From contig NC_085123.1 of assembly GCF_030269925.1 (NCBI RefSeq), positions 2,604,001 to 2,668,000 on the forward strand: a DNA stretch of 64,000 nt, written 5' to 3'. Positions 1 to 10,573 of the stretch are shown here, piece after piece. Source of the DNA: Bombyx mori. Taxonomy: Eukaryota > Arthropoda > Insecta > Lepidoptera > Bombycidae. The number at the start of each line of letters is the position of its first letter. The first letter of the stretch is position 1. Below the pieces are notes generated by a model. The model searched no databases. It was not told the DNA's origin and was given only the letters and a program-made list of their open reading frames with translations. A program made the position numbers and the translations under genes.

Positions 1-736
1 TTTTTTTACATTTTCTAGTTTTATTTTTAGTTTGGTATAGGTATATATAGACATATCATGTAGCTTTTTGCATTTTTTTTATGTTAATTGTATTTTGTTG
101 TATAATAAAGTATTCAAAAGAAAAATACAAAAAATAAATCGAGGAATTTCTTTACAAAAGCGATTTTTGAACGAATTAAATATTTGTATGCTATATCACC
201 ATTTCCTATTGTCAAGATTATTATATTGGTAATATTTTGAACCGAACAAGTCTTTGAATACGTGAATCGTATTTCCTAGCAAACAATCAGCATTGCGAGA
301 GTGCATTAATCATATCACCCATTTATTTATGGTGGCATTATCGCCTCCATTGAGAATGTTTACAGTTCTGCCATCAGTGCAGTGCAACGAAATACGTTAA
401 TAATGATTCTGAATAACTGTAAAATTCCTCTCGTGTTTCCGTGAGTTATGTTTTGCTAGAATATTTAAGTTCAATCATGATTAAAACAGTAAAATGGAAG
501 AATTTTAGTATTAAAATTGTATTTTTTTTTTAAATTGTGAAGCTGCAAATAGTTTAGAATTTTTTTATATATAATGTGATATTGTACGTTAATAAGCCTA
601 CGGATCAAAGATGTATTTTTTCTGTATATTTTAGTCATTTCATAATTAAATATTTTCAAGTTTTTTTTTAGTTATGCTCGTCTAAAAAATTCCGTAACAT
701 AACATAACACAACAAAAGCTATCTTTAGTTTGTTAA
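1..736. other. AT-rich stretch, nothing recognised
   Basis: Homopolymer-rich A/T sequence without a convincing reading frame, TE terminus or RNA gene. The 62-aa frame at 471-659 on the minus strand is low-complexity K/I/N/Y and looks like noise. Confidence 0.5.
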
Positions 737-1449
737 TCTATACTAATATTATAAAAAGGAAAGATTTGTTTGTTTGTTTGTTTGTATTGAATAGGCTCCG
801 AAACTATTGAACCGATTTGAAAAAATCTTTCGCTGTTTGGAAGCTACACTATTCCCGAGTGATATATGCTATAATATTTTTTTTAAATATACTTATAATA
901 TTATAAAGAGGAAAGATTTGTTTGTTGGTCTGTATTGAATAGGCTCCGAAACTACTGAACCGATTTGAAAAATCTTTCGTTGTTTGGAAGCTACACTATT
1001 CCCGAGTGACATATGCTATAATATTTTTTTTAAATATACTTATAATATTATAAAGAGGAAAGATTTGTTTGTTGGTTTGTATTGAATAGGCTCCGAAACT
1101 ACTGAACCGATTTGAATAATTCTTTCTCTGTTTGGAAGCTACACTATTCCCGAGTGATATAGGCTATAATATTTTTTGGAAAAAATTAGGGATCCTTACT
1201 AAAACTTCAATAATGTAACTCAAGGTGTAAAAAAATTACCTAAAATATTCTTTACATCGCGCGCTCTACGAAAACTGTACTACGACTTTGTAGAACACAT
1301 TATTATTTACAAAAAGTGTCGCGACAGCATATGTCTAACTATTATAATTATGCTGCATTAAGTGTTCTTTTATTTTAAAAAATAAAACAACGTCAAATAT
1401 CGATGAAATTTTTGTTAAAGACCCGAGCGGAGCCGGAGCGGGCCGCTAG
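737..1449 (+). mobile_element. Helitron-like element, family H1, with triplicated 5' end
   Basis: Begins TCTATACTAATATTATAAA directly after an A and ends CCGCTAG directly before a T, the termini and A/T target expected of a non-autonomous Helitron. The 5' part is repeated in tandem: 737-893, 894-1040 and 1041 to about 1180 all carry 'ggaaagatttgtttgtt', 'gaataggctccgaaact' and 'ttcccgagtga'. Single-copy relatives lie at 21388-21831 (minus) and 29697-29894 (plus, internally deleted). It encodes no protein and would depend on a Rep/helicase supplied elsewhere. Confidence 0.65.
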
Positions 1450-2034
1450 TAGACAATAAATTGAAGTTATGTGCTTATTGTTTTGTACTATATGAATTTC
1501 GGTGTATAAAACAAGAAAAACTTAAATGCAATAATAATTACTGTCTAAAAACGTGTTCTTGATCCTAAAGTCTGATTTGAGATCATATACCATGTTTTTT
1601 TTTTAAATTTAATTTCTTTACTATCCTCTTTCTGTGTGGTAAAAAAATCCACGGGTGCTGTGAGGTAAAAAAATCAAAAATAAAACGTTAATTGGCCAAA
1701 ACGTCAAACCACAGACAATCTGTAAGGAACATGACGTCACTAATATCGCACGCCACAGATACTCGAAAACGCTATTGTGCGGCACCGTAATAACTCATCC
1801 TAGGTTATTTATCGACCATTATCGTTCGGAAACTGAGACGCAACGGTAGCTCGAGGGTTCGCGGGAAACTGACGCGAAAATTACTACGAAAAATGTTAGG
1901 AGAGATTGCAATTTGTGTCCCTTGTACAGGTGCTAAATTGTGGGATAATTTCCGCTACGGATTTCATTGTTTTTTACTGCTTGAATTTAACTCGATTCTA
2001 TATTAAGAAAATACGAGAACATTGCCCTATATGT
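1450..2034. other. Unassigned, partly CpG-containing
   Basis: No ORF or named repeat. 1680-1980 is richer in CpG than its surroundings and holds a perfect TGACGTCA at 1732-1739. A promoter or old TE leader is possible, but there is no transcript evidence in the sequence. Confidence 0.3.
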
Positions 2035-2290
2035 ATGTAACCTCTATACGATTTGACATAAATCTTAAAAGAGGTTAATATATTAAACAGGTGATATAAA
2101 TGTTAATTTGAATATTGAAACATTAGAAGAAGGAACATTAGAAATATTAAAACATTTTTTGGATATTGAAATATAAAAAACATAAAAACTGGGGAGGCAA
2201 TAGCTTTAAATGTTGTTTCTCTTTATAGAGGAACTCAGTTTGTGCTATAGTTTTACTAGGTTAAACTTTATTTTGACATGAATAAAATAA
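2035..2290 (+). repeat. Dispersed repeat R2, copy 1
   Basis: A second, inverted copy is at about 56100-56310. Shared blocks, reading this strand, include 'gacataaatcttaaaagagg', 'cataaaaa', 'caatarctttaaatgttg' and 'actcagtttgtgctatag'. AT-rich and non-coding. Class unknown. Confidence 0.5.
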
Positions 2291-2442
2291 TACAAGGATG
2301 TTTAATAAATTTTATAGAACAACTTGAGAAATTTTAGTAAGATTTTTTATAATACAAGGCCACGCTGTCGCTTTCTTCCCGAACTATTTACAAGGATCAA
2401 TCTCTAATGCTAATTTTCAATTTTATTTCCAATTCCGTTTTT

Positions 2443-2570
2443 TTTTCTTGCTTAAATGGGGGGACGAGCTCACGGCCCACCCGATGTTAAGTGGTCATCG
2501 GAGCCTATAGACATCTACAGAGTAAATGCCGCCACCCAGTTTGAGCTATGAGTTCTAAAGTCTTCTCCCA
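2443..2570 (-). mobile_element. Bm1 SINE fragment
   Basis: The minus-strand 3' half of Bm1: poly-T side 'cttgcttaaatgg', then 'agctcacggcccacc', 'gttaagtggt' and 'cctatagacatctac'. The tRNA-like head is missing. Diverged from younger copies. Confidence 0.7.
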
Positions 2571-2614
2571 TTCAAATACGGTTTAAAAAAAACACGTAAG
2601 TTCGTAAATTACAA

Positions 2615-2730
2615 ATTTTTTTTTTATTGCCTTTGTATGCAGACAAGCATACGGCCCACCTGATGGTAAGCGGTTACCGTCGCTCATGGACGTCACCAAT
2701 GCCAGGGCAGAGCCAAGCCGCTGCCTACCA
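2615..2730 (-). mobile_element. LINE-C 3' tail
   Basis: Reverse complement of the LINE-C tail: poly-T, 'attgcctttgtatgcagac', 'catacggcccacctgatgg', 'gccaagccgctgcctacc'. This is a severely 5'-truncated retrotransposon copy of about 115 bp, with no coding sequence left except the last codons of the RT frame. Confidence 0.7.
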
Positions 2731-3435
2731 TTAAGTACTCTCCGCAAGCCTCGTTTGAACATACATTTTAATCCACTAATAATCTTTTACTTTATTCATT
2801 GCTTAGATGAGTGAACGCGACCCAGTGGTGGCTCATATACAACACTTATCACAATGTGAATTCCAGGATTTTGAGTGAGTCAGAGTTTCGTATAACAGCT
2901 GCCCCACACTCCAAATCAATCAAACTGGAATTGATTCGCGACAGAAATACGCATTTAAACCAATGATAATTTTCACAAATGTAACAAGTACAAAGTGGTG
3001 TTTAGTATTTTTGAAGTGAATACTTCTTTAGAATCGTTGTGATTTCAAACCGGATGCAACGGAAAAAACGACAGGTAAGAGACACAAATACAAAAATGTG
3101 TAGGATGAAGCCAGCAAAGAATGAGACAGAAATATACATACTATTTAATACAGCGCCATCTGTGAGATTTTTTAATACTAACGTGTGTATGAAAGCTCTT
3201 GTAGTGAATTTTAATTTAGGATTATACGTGAAATTAAAATATTAATTCACAGAGGGCACTACCTTACAATTATTTACTAATGACAAAATTTTATATATAC
3301 TTAAGACGTTTAGGATAATTGTATTTTAATTTTGGAAGGTTTCACTTCTACCACGTGTGAATTGCACACATTTTGTTTTTTTGGTACATAAAACACATTT
3401 GACGTGTGCATTCAAGATATCCATTAAAGGTGTTT
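2731..3435. other. Unassigned
   Basis: Contains a short Bm1-tail-like scrap near 2790-2830 ('ttgcttagatgagtgaacg') and a 68-aa frame at 3039-3245 with no recognisable domain. Nothing else supported. Confidence 0.35.
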
Positions 3436-3706
3436 TTAGGTACCTCAAGCATCGATCACCGTTCTCGTCGAACCCGTCGCTTACGACGAAGGGCTCGGCG
3501 GGTAAATTAACCCACAGACACAGCCCACTGACTTTCTCGCCGGATCTTCTCAGTAGGTCGTGTTTCCGATCCGGTGGTAGATTCTGTGAAGCACTGCCCT
3601 GGCTAGGGCCATTGTTAGTAACACTCCCGGTTTGAGCCCCATGAACTCACGTTAGAGTAACGCTGACATAGCCTGTCAAGGTTATCAGCATAAGTAGGAA
3701 AAAAAT
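3436..3706 (+). mobile_element. JB LINE 3' end
   Basis: 3' UTR of the JB Jockey-type family: 'gacgaagggctcggcggg', the shared hairpin core at 3524-3574, 'gtagattctgtgaagcac', 'gagccccatgaactcac' and a terminal 'gtaggaaaaaaat'. Stem I of the core is weakened here by substitutions while the CCGGATC/GATCCGG arms are intact. Confidence 0.7.
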
Positions 3707-3949
3707 AATAAAAAACAAATCATCGGTCAGCGTACAATGACAAAATCATTTTGGTACCAAGAACGGGTCTTCATAGTTACTTCAATTAGGCCCAACGAAA
3801 TACAAGCTTCGAGTTTCATACTAATAAGTAAAATGCTAATAAGATGGATTAAATTACACACGTATTACGCTTAGCATTTTCTCTGACTTTGCTTGAAATT
3901 TGTATTGCGTTTTTAACAGATTTCGATGGCTTCATTTATCAGACAGCTT

Positions 3950-4200
3950 TAGCTGATAGCATGTCCTCTTGTGAGCCTGCAAGAGTAGGTGCCACGGTCT
4001 TACCTATTTCTGCCGTGAAATAGTAATGCGTTTCGGTTTGAAGGGTGGGACAGCCGTTGTAAGTATACTGAGACCTTAGAACTCTTATCACAACGTGGGT
4101 GGCAGTATTTACGTCGTACATGTCTATGGGCTCCGGTAAACACTTAACGTCAGGTGGGCCGTCAGCTCATCCACCCATATAAGCAATAAAAAAAAAAAAG
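3950..4200 (+). mobile_element. Bm1 SINE, headless
   Basis: Body and tail of Bm1: 'gtcctcttgtgagcc', 'cctatttctgccgtgaa', 'gcgtttcggtttgaagggt', 'atgtctatgggctccgg', 'cataagcaat' and poly(A). The tRNA-related head is missing, so it has no internal Pol III promoter. Confidence 0.8.
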
Positions 4201-4390
4201 ATACCACCGTCTTGCTTACTTCTGCGGTGAGTTCAGTATGAAGGTTGAGACAGCTACCAAATAATTGAGCTTTAGACTTCTTATCTCAAGGTAATGACGG
4301 TTTTCACGAAGTATTTATTATCTATGGACTACGGTAGCCGGTTAATACCTGGTGGACCGTGAACTCATTCTGTTATCTGAGGAATAAGAA
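4201..4390 (+). mobile_element. Second, diverged Bm1 copy in tandem
   Basis: Follows the poly(A) of the preceding copy directly and in the same orientation: 'accgtcttgcttacttctgc', 'ggttgagacagct', 'ttatctatggactacggtag', 'ggtggaccgtgaactca'. Heavily mutated, clearly older than its neighbour. Probably one SINE landed at the tail edge of another. Confidence 0.6.
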
Positions 4391-4998
4391 ACTTAACATT
4401 ATTACGGTTTACTATTTATGTATATGTTTTTAAGTTATATATTGAAGTATGTAACAAAACAATAATAGTAACAAAAAAAAATACCGTTTCTTTTTACCAA
4501 ACTTATCCTTTTTATTGCTTAGATAGCCGAAGCAGCTCACGTGACGGCCATCATTTACGTATAATATATGTCATCCAATTGAGGCTATAACATGCTCGGA
4601 TTATTTCCATTTCACAATACATTGCTGAAATGTTTAAAGTCAAAAAGAATTTCTTATCATTTACTTTATTGGATAGCAAAAATTGGCATAACTGAGAATC
4701 GATATTTAGGCCGATGATTGATATCCAAAATCTATACTACATTATCCGGTTATACCAGATACATATGAATCGTTATAAAATGCCAAAGACAAGTTATGCA
4801 AACGCACTATCTATTTCTAAATAAAATCTATTTCAGAAGACTATTTTTAAACTACTACTAGATTATTTATTGTTTTAGCTATTTTTTTAAATATTCTATG
4901 TTTATTTTGTACTGTTGGTTTCCCAAATAAATAAATAAAAAGACCCCAATGAGGAAACCAAATTGGAGTCTTTGACAGATACATTTGTTTTCACGATT
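4391..4998. other. Unassigned AT-rich stretch
   Basis: A very degraded Bm1-like tail may lie at about 4505-4600 on the minus strand ('tttattgcttagatagcc'). On the minus strand an AATAAA-type signal lies near 4910-4930, which could serve the ORF at 4999-5334. Confidence 0.3.
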
Positions 4999-5334
4999 TT
5001 AACCCCAAAAAGTCTTTTGGTCTTCGTAAAACACATTAAAGCGCTTAAAATATGATTGACCAATAGCTTCAATTAAGAAAATACATTGACGGATCGCTGC
5101 TCTTCTAACAGCCACACGCAAACTTTTCAAACTCCACATTGTATTATGATAATCGGACGTTGAAACGAAGAACCAGTTGGAGTGTTCAGGCGACGCCGAC
5201 AGCAAAACATTACCCACGGCCTTATCCGACATGTACTCGTAATGCCAAGGTTTTAATATTTCTGGCGTTACCGGCGAGTCACTTTTTTTCTTACTTTTTT
5301 TTTCCTTTATTGATGCACAAAACAAATTATACAA
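4999..5334 (-). CDS. Unrecognised ORF, 111 aa; possible last exon or gene remnant
   Basis: Open frame with a mixed, protein-like composition, unlike the low-complexity frames around it. It has a lysine/serine-rich start (KEKKSKKKSDSP), then PEILKPWHYEYM, aromatic pairs (SNWFFVSTSDYHNTMW), an Arg-rich stretch (RVAVRRAAIRQ) and the end FNVFYEDQKTFWG followed by a stop. The poly-K segment is encoded by an A-run, so the true upstream boundary may lie inside it. A poly(A)-signal-like AATAAA lies about 70-90 nt downstream of the stop on the minus strand. I see no signal peptide, no membrane segment and no family I can name. It could be a 3' exon of a host gene, a processed pseudogene, or part of an unknown transposase. 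Confidence 0.35.
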   Translation of the reverse strand: MYNLFCASIKEKKSKKKSDSPVTPEILKPWHYEYMSDKAVGNVLLSASPEHSNWFFVSTSDYHNTMWSLKSLRVAVRRAAIRQCIFLIEAIGQSYFKRFNVFYEDQKTFWG

Positions 5335-5376
5335 ATTATAAGTTTAAATCTATCTCTCTTATCTTATCTTCTATCT

Positions 5377-5664
5377 TCTATATATAAAAATGAATTGCTG
5401 TTCGTTAGTCTCGCTAAAACTCGAGAACGGCTGGACCGATTTGGCTAATTTTGGTCTTGAATTATTTGTGGAAGTCCAGAGAAGCTTTAAAAGGTAGATA
5501 AATATGAAAATGCTCGGAATTAAATAAAAATAACAATTTTGTTTTTCCTTTGATGTATCCCCCGTCGGACGGATCCCTTTTGTTTGTTTTAAGTTTATTT
5601 TATGCAAAAGTTTAGGTCTTTTATTTATCGATTGAGGCACTACGAAGTCTGCCGGGTCAGCTAG
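5377..5664 (+). mobile_element. Helitron-like element, family H3
   Basis: Starts TCTATATATAAAAATGAA and ends GGGTCAGCTAG before a T. Internal landmarks are 'cgttagtctcgctaaaa', 'ggaccgatttggctaattt' and 'tccgtcggacgg'-like sequence. The inverted relative at 13847-14250 carries a secondary insertion. Non-coding; the 89-aa frame on the minus strand is a by-product. Confidence 0.6.
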
Positions 5665-6191
5665 TATTTAATATATTATAACAATCTGGATTGCAATTCA
5701 AACCAGGTGCATACAGAAAAATTATAACAACTGAACAGATTCCTAAATACCTTGTGTGTATATATACATGTATATACATACACGCATACGCTTATATATA
5801 TTGAAAATATACATTGATTAGATTTAAAAAAAAAAGGCGTCTCTAGTTATTTTGTATTGTTTTGTTTATATTATATTTTTCCAACGTATATAAACTTCAT
5901 TATTTAGGATAGGAGCCAGAGTAATAGTAGGATAGTCTTCGTAACTAAACGACCAGAGATAGAGATCAGAGATAGCTGGAACCTTCTGGAACCTGCTGAA
6001 ACGCGTACCGCTTTATATCAGGTTGTTAACGTAATTAATTGTAAGAAGTATTATCAATCCGCAATCATCCCTCATCCTACTAAATTTACGCCACGATGCA
6101 GTTATGTATTCCAGTTCCAGAAGGTTTGGATAAAAGACGTTCGCGTTGTGATGTTTTATGGCATTTATCTAGTATCATTCAGTATTTATTG
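5665..6191. other. Unassigned
   Basis: AT-rich with a short alternating TA/CA tract near 5755-5800. No supported feature. Confidence 0.35.
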
Positions 6192-6310
6192 CGGTAGGCA
6201 GCGGCTTGGCTCTGCCCTTGGTATTGCTGAAGTCCATGGGCGACGGTAACCACTCACCATCAGGTGGGCCGTATGCTCGTCTGCCTACAAAGGCAATAAA
6301 AAAAATATAA
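6192..6310 (+). mobile_element. LINE-C 3' tail
   Basis: 'ggtaggcagcggcttggct', 'gaagtccatgggcgacggt', 'accatcaggtgggccgtat' and 'gctcgtctgcctac', then 'aggcaataaaaaaa'. Short, 5'-truncated copy. Confidence 0.75.
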
Positions 6311-6393
6311 AAAAACACACATCTAAGCTATTAAAATACAGACCACGGCTGATAAACAGTAAAACGATAATTGTAAAAAGACATGCTTTAACA

Positions 6394-6693
6394 AAAACCG
6401 ACTTCAAATAGAAAAAAAAAGATATTTCAAAACAAATATACACTAAAAACAATAATCATCGAAATCGGTTGGCGTGATACTGAGTTATTGATTTATTTAT
6501 TTATTTGTCGCGCACTTACTTAAGGTAAATTTAAGACTTATATGGTTTTCTCATGGATACCGCTATTAAAACTGGACTAAATTGAAATGGGACCACACAG
6601 GAAGCGTCAGCTTTTTAATAAAAAAAGAATCATCAAAATCGATTCACCCCAGTCGAATTGAAAACCTCCTCCTTTTTTGAAGTCGGTTAAAAA
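6394..6693. mobile_element. MITE with AACCGACTTCAA-type TIRs
   Basis: The left end reads 'aaaccgacttcaaata' and the right end 'ttttttgaagtcggtt', an inverted pair about 300 bp apart. The right flank of the interior, 'gaattgaaaacctcctcc', is typical of a short repeat that I remember as common in insect genomes. No coding capacity. Confidence 0.55.
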
Positions 6694-7414
6694 GGAACAC
6701 CAATCATATTATTCAACCAATTTTATTTCTCAATTTCGAATTCTATTTCTAATTGTTTCATTCTACTGCGCTTGAAGATCAAAATATAAACATTCTCTCC
6801 ATTCGGCAACATCCAAAGCATAGCTACATACGAAGACACATCACATTAATTCGCTTAATCCGCTTCAAGCACATTAATGATCGCACTAGGGCTGTAACTG
6901 TCGATTCGTACAATGTCGATGAGTTATTACATCGTAAACTGCCACGCGTCATTCGACCTAGTGACGGGCCGTATCGATAACGATGAACGATCGACGTTCG
7001 AATATGCTATGTTTATTTAGTTTAATTAATTGTGTGCTATTTGTAAATTGATGTAATTCGTGTAGGTAATTTTTTTTATTCTTGTTTTATTTTATGTTAA
7101 TGTTATTTTGTTATTATGCTTACAAATTGTAATTTAAAAGTCAGGGGAGGGGTTTGGCGGTTTAAGGATTTTTTTCCAAGTTCCTATTTGTAAATTGTTT
7201 TGTAAATTCTGTAAGCCATTCGTTGTAGCAGTCGTTGTATAGAAAAACCGAGACTTAGAACTCATGTCTCGAGTTGGTTGGTGACGTTTACCTTGTTGAT
7301 GACTAAATGTCTTGTAAAGTATTATTAAATTAAAGTTATTATTTTACAATTTCGCTGTACTATCGAGTTTTTTTCTTCCTATTCTAGTAACCTCGAAGGA
7401 CTATACTATATTCA
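6694..7414. other. Unassigned; possibly an LTR remnant
   Basis: A 75-aa frame at 6753-6980 has no domain I recognise. The DNA from about 7120 to 7370 has G-rich and C-poor segments ending in 'attaaattaaagttatt', reminiscent of an LTR 3' part with a polyadenylation region. I found no second LTR, primer-binding site or gag/pol in the window, so this is only a suggestion. Confidence 0.2.
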
Positions 7415-7712
7415 TAGAACGAGTAGGTGAGCTCACAGGGCTGAGGACGTTGCTAACACTAGCCCTATGAAGAGCAGTGTTTCGCAGAATCTACCATCGG
7501 ATCCGACACGCGACCCACTGAGAAGAAACGGTGAGCCACTTAGTGGGCTGTATCTGTGGGTTAATTTACTCGTCGAGCCCTTCGTCACAAGCGACGAGTT
7601 CGACGAGAACGATGACCGGTGCTTGAGATACCTAAAAGCACCGTTAGTGGATCGGAAGGATCCTAAATGACGCGTTTTGGGCGACGTCGACTGTTTACCA
7701 TTCGGTCCGCAG
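7415..7712 (-). mobile_element. JB LINE 3' end
   Basis: Minus-strand JB copy: 'gtaggtgagctcacagggct', 'cagaatctaccatcgg', 'cgcgacccactgagaag', 'gggctgtatctgtgggtta', 'cgtcgagcccttcgtc'. It extends upstream into the last RT codons (..KHVIXDP.. type sequence near 7650-7700). Stem arms of the shared hairpin are partly mutated. Confidence 0.7.
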
Positions 7713-7876
7713 GATCGGGTATGTTTATCGAGTGCTCACGTCATCAGTTAGAAGGGCTTTTACTTCGTGGACTGTGCCGACCTTTAACAATAGTTGAACA
7801 GTGAGCACGTGCAGTCCCAAAACGGCCTTGAGTTTTGAGATATCTGCCATAAAAAAGGGTGCGTGTACTTATGTAC

Positions 7877-8205
7877 GCGCGTAAGAAGTTATACTTTATT
7901 TTTATTAAATATATTTCTTTTTTTTTTTTTTTTAATCAGTTTGAAAAAAAATCAATTAAACAACATCCTCAAACACGCATATTGGACATCCCTTTTCTTG
8001 ACATTGTATAAATTCGGTAATTCTCGGTACGGTTCGGAAAGTTCACCTGCGGCTATATTCAGACTCGCCAAGTTACGTCGGTCGTATTGTAATGAGCGAT
8101 TTAGTGGGCAACTTCATTCTGTTAATTTTGTGTCACGATGCGCGCGCATCGTAAAATTTCACTCTCATCAATTTTTCATAACGCGCCTAAAGAAGTATAA
8201 CTTCA
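7877..8205. repeat. Candidate inverted-repeat element with internal palindrome
   Basis: 'taagaagttatacttta' near 7883 and 'aaagaagtataacttca' near 8185 are inverted relative to each other. Between them, ACGATGCGCGCGCATCGT (8135-8152) is a perfect 18-bp palindrome. The 119-aa frame crossing it has no recognisable domain. A TIR transposon relic is possible. Confidence 0.35.
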
Positions 8206-8239
8206 AAAATAAAGCCGAGTAATTGTTAAAATGTTTTAT

Positions 8240-10100
8240 CACTCTCCAAACATAAGCCAAAACTGTCGGTATACTTAAAAATGCCCGCTGTAGGCAAATT
8301 ATGCTACGACTGACTTGTCCTTTTCTAAGCTAGTTTAGTATTGTAGCTTGTTCGTAAAAAAGCTTTAGAAAAAGCTTTTTAGAAAATTATTTAATAATTG
8401 CAGACGGCACAACACTAGCCGATCAACATATTTGTGAAACGTTGTCACGATCAACATCTGATTCGACATCAACATAAACAATTACAACAGAAACAAATAA
8501 CAATAGAAACTGCATTGATTAAATAAAAAGTACTTAGGATTTTATTTGGATTCGGTCGTGGATTTTGGGATTTAAGATGCTTACGTACAGCAGTGTTGTT
8601 TCTTTTCTTTTATTATTTGCATATTGACATTGGAGGTCGCAGGAATCATTGGACGCAGACCACGTACGACTGTGTTGTGGCCTCGGGGGAAATTACGTTC
8701 AGTGGACGTCTTATGGCTGAATAATATATAGAAATTGTATAATATTGGATTTTATAATTGCACCAGCCTCAATAGAAACAACATAGCAACTGTCAATGAA
8801 CCACAAAAGATGTCAGAGTCATTTGACGCGATCATTAAATAGCTTTTATCATCTTAGTTCTATAACAAGCGAGTTGTTTTTATAGTAATATTAAGGTATG
8901 GATTTATTTTTGATACGTTTTTATTCACACACATTTCAAGTGCCATTGACGATACGATTTTTCCTGATTCTTTGGCCTAATAACCCGAAAACCAGTATAA
9001 AAATTATTCTTTTCATTTTCAGTGCAGTTTTTTGTTGACGCTTTTTTTTTACTTTTTTTACTGCGTGAGATGAGCTAGCGGCTATAAGTATTGGTAGCGT
9101 TAACTCTAATTTCACGGATGTCAATAAATTTTTTGGGTAAGCAGAGACTTTATCTGCAAAAAATAAAACGTAAGTCTTAAACTAATATATATCTTCGCAA
9201 ATAACATTATTTATGTTTCATGATCACAACTTCCGCTCGGCTTGAATCACAACATTTCCATATTAACAGCGATCTCGTTTTCTATTTATTTTAACACATA
9301 AACGTTTGATAGAAATGTCTAGTAAATCTTTATTAAACACGTCTTTAAGATAATTTAGTATCGATATATAATGTTTATACAAAACAGGACATTCCTATTC
9401 CTTTGATATCGATACAGTAGAGCAACTATGTATAAATTGTATCGATTTTATTATATTAGTTATCGATTTAAAATACTGGTGTTGTATTTGCAATCTCTAC
9501 TATGTTTTTTATGTTATTATTTAATTTTATCTTTACTGATATTGCTTTATTCAGTGTGTTATTTAAGAATTGTTTGTATTTTTTTTTGTCATCGTTGGTA
9601 AATTTAATACGAGTAGCTATTATATCACAATCGTTCGTTTTTTGAATGTAATTATAATTGATTTATCAACTTTTCTTTTAAGCTTGATATTATGCATATA
9701 TTCAATATTAGAAGAAGCTAATTTTCTAACGTTTGCTAATATAAGGTGGATAATCTAATATGGACGTTTTGAATAATATTATCAATAGTATTAGTAGTTC
9801 TATATCGAATTTAACTATACTCTATATTGGATTCTGCTTTGAATGAAAAAAATATATTGGGAAATTACGTCACTGCAGCGTCTCATTGACATTAGGATTA
9901 TGATTATTTTGTACGCTCTATTAGGTATATTAGATGTAAAGAACTTATTAATAGACTATTATAGTTTTATTAAATCTATAGAATCATCTCTATGTAACAA
10001 TTTGAAACGCGGTAGGTACCGATTTTTGGCATTGCCGACAAAAAAAAAAACAAAACAATAAAAAAATAATTTTGCGATACATAAAAGTGAAGAAGATTTT
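8240..10100. other. 1.9 kb of AT-rich DNA without a recognised element
   Basis: No TE terminus or good ORF. The notable content is four ATCGAT hexamers in about 110 bp at 9360-9467 (listed separately). The 9570-9758 and 9843-10061 frames are AT-driven. Confidence 0.4.
9359..9467. promoter_or_regulatory. Cluster of TATCGAT sites
   Basis: ATCGAT occurs at 9360, 9408, 9441 and 9462, two of them inside the full palindrome TATCGATA. In flies this octamer binds DREF/BEAF-type factors. Whether the sites are used here cannot be told from sequence. Confidence 0.25.
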
Positions 10101-10103
10101 TTT

Positions 10104-10342
10104 TGCTTTTTTATTGCTTAGCTGAGTAGACGATCTTACGGTCCATCTTATGCTAAGTAGTTACCGGAGCCCATAGACATCTACAACGTAAATACCGCCA
10201 TCCACCTTGAGACATGAGTTCTAAGTCTCAGTTCTTACACCAGCTGCCCTTCAATCCGAAACGCATTACTATATCACGGCAGAAATAGGCAGGGTGGTGG
10301 TACCTACCCGCGCGGGCTCACAAGAAGGCCTACCGTCAGTAA
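10104..10342 (-). mobile_element. Bm1 SINE, headless
   Basis: Poly-T side 'tttattgcttagctgagt', body 'cccatagacatctacaacgt', 'cgaaacgcattactatatc', end 'ggcctaccgtcagtaa'. The tRNA-like head is absent. Confidence 0.8.
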
Positions 10343-10573
10343 AGATACTTCTATATCATGAGTACTTGTCGGATTCCATAAATAAATCTGTTAGCTGTAC
10401 AACAAGCCCGTATCGAAGGCGCCAGGACATAGCCAATCAGCCTATATAATTCCATTTGTTGCGTAGAGTGGATCGCATCGGAAATTACATCTAAAGGCAT
10501 AAATGGAGTCGCTTACTGGCCTTCGCGTTATCATTAATCGTTTGTGGTACAAGTTATAAGCGATTTAAACCCA

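Noticed and set aside
737..1180. CRISPR-like or satellite array
   Set aside because: Three units with no spacer structure; they are copies of the H1 Helitron-like 5' end.
5371..5640. 89-aa ORF on the minus strand, with a near-identical 70-aa frame at 13871-14083
   Set aside because: The conservation is at the DNA level because both lie in copies of the H3 Helitron-like element; it runs through termini and low-complexity tracts and is not a protein family.
6753..7400. LTR retrotransposon end
   Set aside because: Suggestive base composition only; no second LTR, primer-binding site, TG..CA boundaries or gag/pol in the window, so kept as a weak note.
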